6,381 bases of DNA, taken from positions 1 through 6,381 of the forward strand of contig JAFGTO010000072.1 in assembly GCA_016934095.1 (NCBI GenBank), written 5' to 3'. Each line of letters starts with the position of its first letter. The first letter of the stretch is position 1. Under the pieces are notes generated by a model. That model made no database searches. It was not told where the DNA came from and saw only the letters and a program-made list of their open reading frames with translations. This DNA comes from Candidatus Glassiibacteriota bacterium (GTDB lineage: Bacteria > Gemmatimonadota > Glassbacteria > GWA2-58-10). The translations under genes were made by a program, and so were the position numbers. Shown piece by piece: positions 4,040 through 6,381 of this stretch.

Positions 4040-6381
4040 TTACTTCAACAGCACCATTTTACGGACCTGGTCGAAATCCCCGGCACTCAGCCGGTAGAAA
4101 TACACCCCGCTCGCCACCTCCCGGCCTCCCTCATCGCGGCCATCCCAGGACACGCTGTAGTAGCCGGGCTCTTTCACCTCATCCACCAGTGCCCTGACCA
4201 GCTCCCCGCGCAGGTTGTAGACACCCAGCCTCACCTGCACGGTGAAACCCTCCGGTATCTGGTAGGCCACCACGGTGGAGGGATTGAACGGGTTGGGTCC
4301 GTTCTGGGAGAGGCTGAAACTGCGGGGCAGCCCTGACCCGCCTGAAAGCAGCTCGCTCACCCGGGAGCGCTCCTGGTCGGTGAGCTCGAGCTTCTCCAGC
4401 TCAGCCAGCAGGCTTTGCCTCAGCCGGGGATCGATCCTGAGCGGCTCGACCCGCTGAGCTCCGGCGGAGGCCAGGTCCGCGCCGGCGGTCTGCTCCCGGA
4501 TATAGAGCAGCAGCGATATCGCATCCAGGATCGAGTACCTGCCGTCCCCGTTCCAGTCGGCCTCGCTGTCGCCCGGGTCGGCCAGGCCCTTGAGGATCAG
4601 GGCGATCACATCGGCGATGGTGAGCTGCCGGTCCTGGTTGATATCCCCCGGGACCGGCTGTGGCGGCTCCAGGCCCAGGCCCTCGTACGACAGGTAGTAC
4701 AGCGAGCGGGCCACGCTGCGGCCGTGCAGGCCGAAATCCTTGAAAGCGTTGGACCAGGTGCCTTTCCACTGGAGCAGGTATTCTTTCTGGAGGTCGGTAT
4801 AATCCGGGTCTTCCAGCTCTGCGGCCAGGAACCCGATCCCCAGGGCCATGTTGGAGTATTGCTCGGCGGGCTTGTTGCTGTGCATCCAGTCCACCGCCTG
4901 CTGCACGAAGTCGATCACCCGGTCGTCGTCCTCGACCTCATAGTAATCGATAAAGGCCTCGAGCAGGAAACCGACCATGAAAGTCCCCTGGGTGAACTTG
5001 GTGCTGTTGGCGGAGAAGTAATCCCACCAGAGCTCGAAAGTCTGCCGGGCCACGTCGAGGTACTCCTCCTCCTCGCTGATCCGGTAGGCGGCCAGCAGGG
5101 TCAGGACCTGGAAAGCCGCTCCCCTGGGTTGTTTGAAATCGGTGTACCCGCCGAAAGACCTGGCGAAATCCGCAGCCTTGTAGGCCACCTCGAGAGTGCG
5201 CTCGTCCCCGGTAAGGTAGTATGCCGAGAAAAGGCCCTGGGTCTTGTGGTGGTTGGTGTAGGTCGAGATATAGACCTGGGCGGTGGTGTAATCGCTGTCA
5301 TCGGTGGGGTCGACCCGCACGTGGTCTGTGGGCGGGCAGTAGCGGTTGGCCCCGTTGAGCCGGTTGCCCGGCTCGAAATGGGTCACGTGCACGTCCATCA
5401 GGTGGCTGGCACGGGAGAGGAAGTAGTCCAGCCAGCGGTAGTCCTCGGTACGCACGAACTCCTGGCAGCACATGAACGGCAGGTCGTAGTAATGGTGGTT
5501 CCAGGCGATATTTTTCGCCTCGTGGACCCCGCTCTGCCAGGCGTAGTGCATCCCGTCCCCCCAGTTGAGGAACCCGTAGCTCTCCCAGGTAACGTTGTTC
5601 TTGGTGCGGCTGTCCACCTTTCTCAACTGGTCTTCCAGGCCCAGGTCCAGCTCCTGCTCGGTGCGCTGGACCAGCTCGAGGTTCTCGGGCGGGTAAAGGG
5701 CGCTGTTCCTCTCCAGTAGCTTGCCGAACGCCTTGCTTTCGCGGCAGTAGTACTCCGGCGCGGCCACGGCCAGCAGCGGTTTCTGGCAGGCGGCCACCAT
5801 GGGGCCGAGCTTGTCTTCCTGCGAGGCCTCGAGGAAAGCGAACCGCAGGTAGTGGGTGCGGGCCACCCCGGAATAGATGTCCACCGGCTGGTCGAGGCGG
5901 GCCGGGACCATGCCCACGGTGATCAGCCCGCCGTCAGCATCGAGCTCCAGGCTGCTGGGGTACATCTGCCAGAAATAGCGCAAGCCCACCCCGACCACTC
6001 CCCCGCCCCGGGGGTCTCCCGAGCTCCTTAGCCCGATCCAGCCGATGTGGTCGGGCTTTTCAGCCTTGGGGTCGGCCACGGTGGTCTCGGTACCATCCAG
6101 CGAGTGGCTGAACACGCCCGAGCCCGGCACCGAGACCCAGGTTTGGCTTCCTGAGGCCAGTGGCCCGCTGGCTACACTCTGCGGGTACCCGGCGTAATAA
6201 CCGTAATCCACCCCGACCGTGGGCAGCTCCAGGTGCAGCCCCTCGACCGCAACCTTGTCTTCCCTGCCCTCCTGGAATGGCCCACGGTTTTCGAAAGTAT
6301 AGACCAGGCGCACCACCGGCGAGTTGTCGTAGAAGTAGAGGCGGCAGATATAGTGGAAATCCACTTCGGCCCCGGCGGAGC
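4040..6381 (-). CDS. Exo-rhamnogalacturonan lyase-like protein (PcRGLX/YetA-like) with dockerin and type IX sorting domain (5' partial)
   Basis: The frame is open to the right edge (SAGAEVDFHYICRLYFYD), so the GTG at 6362-6364 is internal and the start, with any signal peptide, is missing. Numbering from that GTG: 1-180 is beta-rich (VVRLVYTFENRGP, VGLRYFWQMYPSSLEL), and about 255-560 is a helical barrel with WESYGFLNWGD (260-270), YYDLPFMCCQEFVRT (292-306), DVHVTHFEPGNRLNGANR (324-341) and NHHKTQGLFSAYYLTGD (371-387). I recognise this as the PcRGLX/YetA-like family, related to polysaccharide lyase family 26, which removes units from rhamnogalacturonan I. A dockerin follows at 572-624, then a linker with a predicted helix (645-674), and a Por/FlgD-like sorting domain at 682-774 (NPFNPST, VYNLRG, WDGRDEGGREVASGVYFYRL, RKMVLLK). 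Inference: exported across the outer membrane and surface-attached or released. First visible gene of the minus-strand cluster. Family assignment is by recall of conserved motifs; the precise substrate is unproven. Confidence 0.82.
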   Translation of the reverse strand, partial: SAGAEVDFHYICRLYFYDNSPVVRLVYTFENRGPFQEGREDKVAVEGLHLELPTVGVDYGYYAGYPQSVASGPLASGSQTWVSVPGSGVFSHSLDGTETTVADPKAEKPDHIGWIGLRSSGDPRGGGVVGVGLRYFWQMYPSSLELDADGGLITVGMVPARLDQPVDIYSGVARTHYLRFAFLEASQEDKLGPMVAACQKPLLAVAAPEYYCRESKAFGKLLERNSALYPPENLELVQRTEQELDLGLEDQLRKVDSRTKNNVTWESYGFLNWGDGMHYAWQSGVHEAKNIAWNHHYYDLPFMCCQEFVRTEDYRWLDYFLSRASHLMDVHVTHFEPGNRLNGANRYCPPTDHVRVDPTDDSDYTTAQVYISTYTNHHKTQGLFSAYYLTGDERTLEVAYKAADFARSFGGYTDFKQPRGAAFQVLTLLAAYRISEEEEYLDVARQTFELWWDYFSANSTKFTQGTFMVGFLLEAFIDYYEVEDDDRVIDFVQQAVDWMHSNKPAEQYSNMALGIGFLAAELEDPDYTDLQKEYLLQWKGTWSNAFKDFGLHGRSVARSLYYLSYEGLGLEPPQPVPGDINQDRQLTIADVIALILKGLADPGDSEADWNGDGRYSILDAISLLLYIREQTAGADLASAGAQRVEPLRIDPRLRQSLLAELEKLELTDQERSRVSELLSGGSGLPRSFSLSQNGPNPFNPSTVVAYQIPEGFTVQVRLGVYNLRGELVRALVDEVKEPGYYSVSWDGRDEGGREVASGVYFYRLSAGDFDQVRKMVLLK
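4043..4321 (-). other. Type IX secretion (Por/FlgD-like) C-terminal sorting domain
   Basis: The last 93 residues read FSLSQNGPNPFNPST, then beta strands VQVRLGVYNLRGELV, GYYSVSWDG, GVYFYRLSAG and the terminal RKMVLLK. This is the standard type A sorting-signal fold of Bacteroidetes and FCB candidate phyla, recognised by the type IX translocon and usually cleaved after export. It is the strongest taxonomic clue in the window. Confidence 0.88.
4493..4651 (-). other. Dockerin type I-like domain of the rhamnogalacturonan-lyase-like protein
   Basis: Two loops, DINQDRQLTIAD and DWNGDGRYSILD, with helices VIALIL and AISLLLYIR. The second loop is canonical. In the first, the usual G-D-G at positions 4-6 is Q-D-R, so the near-invariant glycine at position 6 is gone while the acidic ligands D1, N3, D5 and D12 remain. 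Bases 4500-4648 match 1869-2017 at about 125 of 149 positions by hand count. Confidence 0.85.

Noticed and set aside
2105..4336. 743-codon open frame on the + strand, antisense to the heparinase gene and to the end of the upstream gene
   Set aside because: It runs straight through the intergenic gap of the opposite strand, is rich in His, Gly, Val and Pro without any recognisable motif, and overlaps genes with clear signal peptide, catalytic, dockerin and sorting motifs. Long antisense frames are expected in GC-rich coding DNA.
4415..5719. 434-codon open frame on the + strand, antisense to the rhamnogalacturonan-lyase-like gene
   Set aside because: Same codon-bias shadow: no domain, no plausible ribosome binding site context considered convincing, and the minus strand encodes a recognisable family.

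Overview
The window looks like a chromosome fragment from an uncultured, GC-rich, Gram-negative bacterium, probably in the FCB superphylum (Fibrobacteres-Chlorobi-Bacteroidetes and allied candidate phyla such as Latescibacteria, Glassbacteria or KSB1). Three things point there. One secreted enzyme ends in a classic type IX secretion (Por/FlgD-like) C-terminal sorting domain with NPFNPST and a final RKMVLLK. Two adjacent enzymes carry dockerin-like domains of the LTIADVIAL type common in those phyla. The polysaccharide-lyase content also fits. The phylum call is an inference; no rRNA or marker gene is present.

Layout. Bases 2-1090 (+) hold the 3' part of a pentapeptide-repeat membrane protein whose start lies outside the window. 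Bases 1091-1278 are a convergent intergenic region with small hairpins, a 9-bp-stem palindrome and a GTGCC-rich degenerate tandem tract. On the minus strand, read from right to left, come three co-oriented genes: a 5'-truncated exo-rhamnogalacturonan-lyase-like protein (PcRGLX/YetA-like) with dockerin and sorting domain (4040-6381), a secreted heparinase II/III-type lyase with a C-terminal dockerin (1808-3982), and a Nudix hydrolase of the isopentenyl-diphosphate-isomerase-like/YfcD type (1279-1791). Gaps are 57 and 16 bases, so one transcript is plausible.

How the genes fit together. The two large enzymes look like a small polysaccharide-utilisation cassette for uronic-acid-containing glycans. 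Both are (or are expected to be) exported, and both carry nearly interchangeable dockerin modules (about 84% identical over 149 bases by hand count). This suggests docking onto a cohesin-bearing partner or a shared surface-display scheme. The Nudix enzyme is cytoplasmic and probably only a co-transcribed neighbour. The pentapeptide-repeat protein converges on this cluster and is unlikely to be functionally linked. Its C-terminus resembles a two-helix potassium-channel pore in which the selectivity filter is missing.

Most of the window is ordinary for such genomes. The points most worth a second look are the dockerin-plus-sorting-tag combination, the dockerin duplication with a possible lost sorting tail on the heparinase, the filterless pore-like domain, and the intergenic palindrome with its GTGCC tract.
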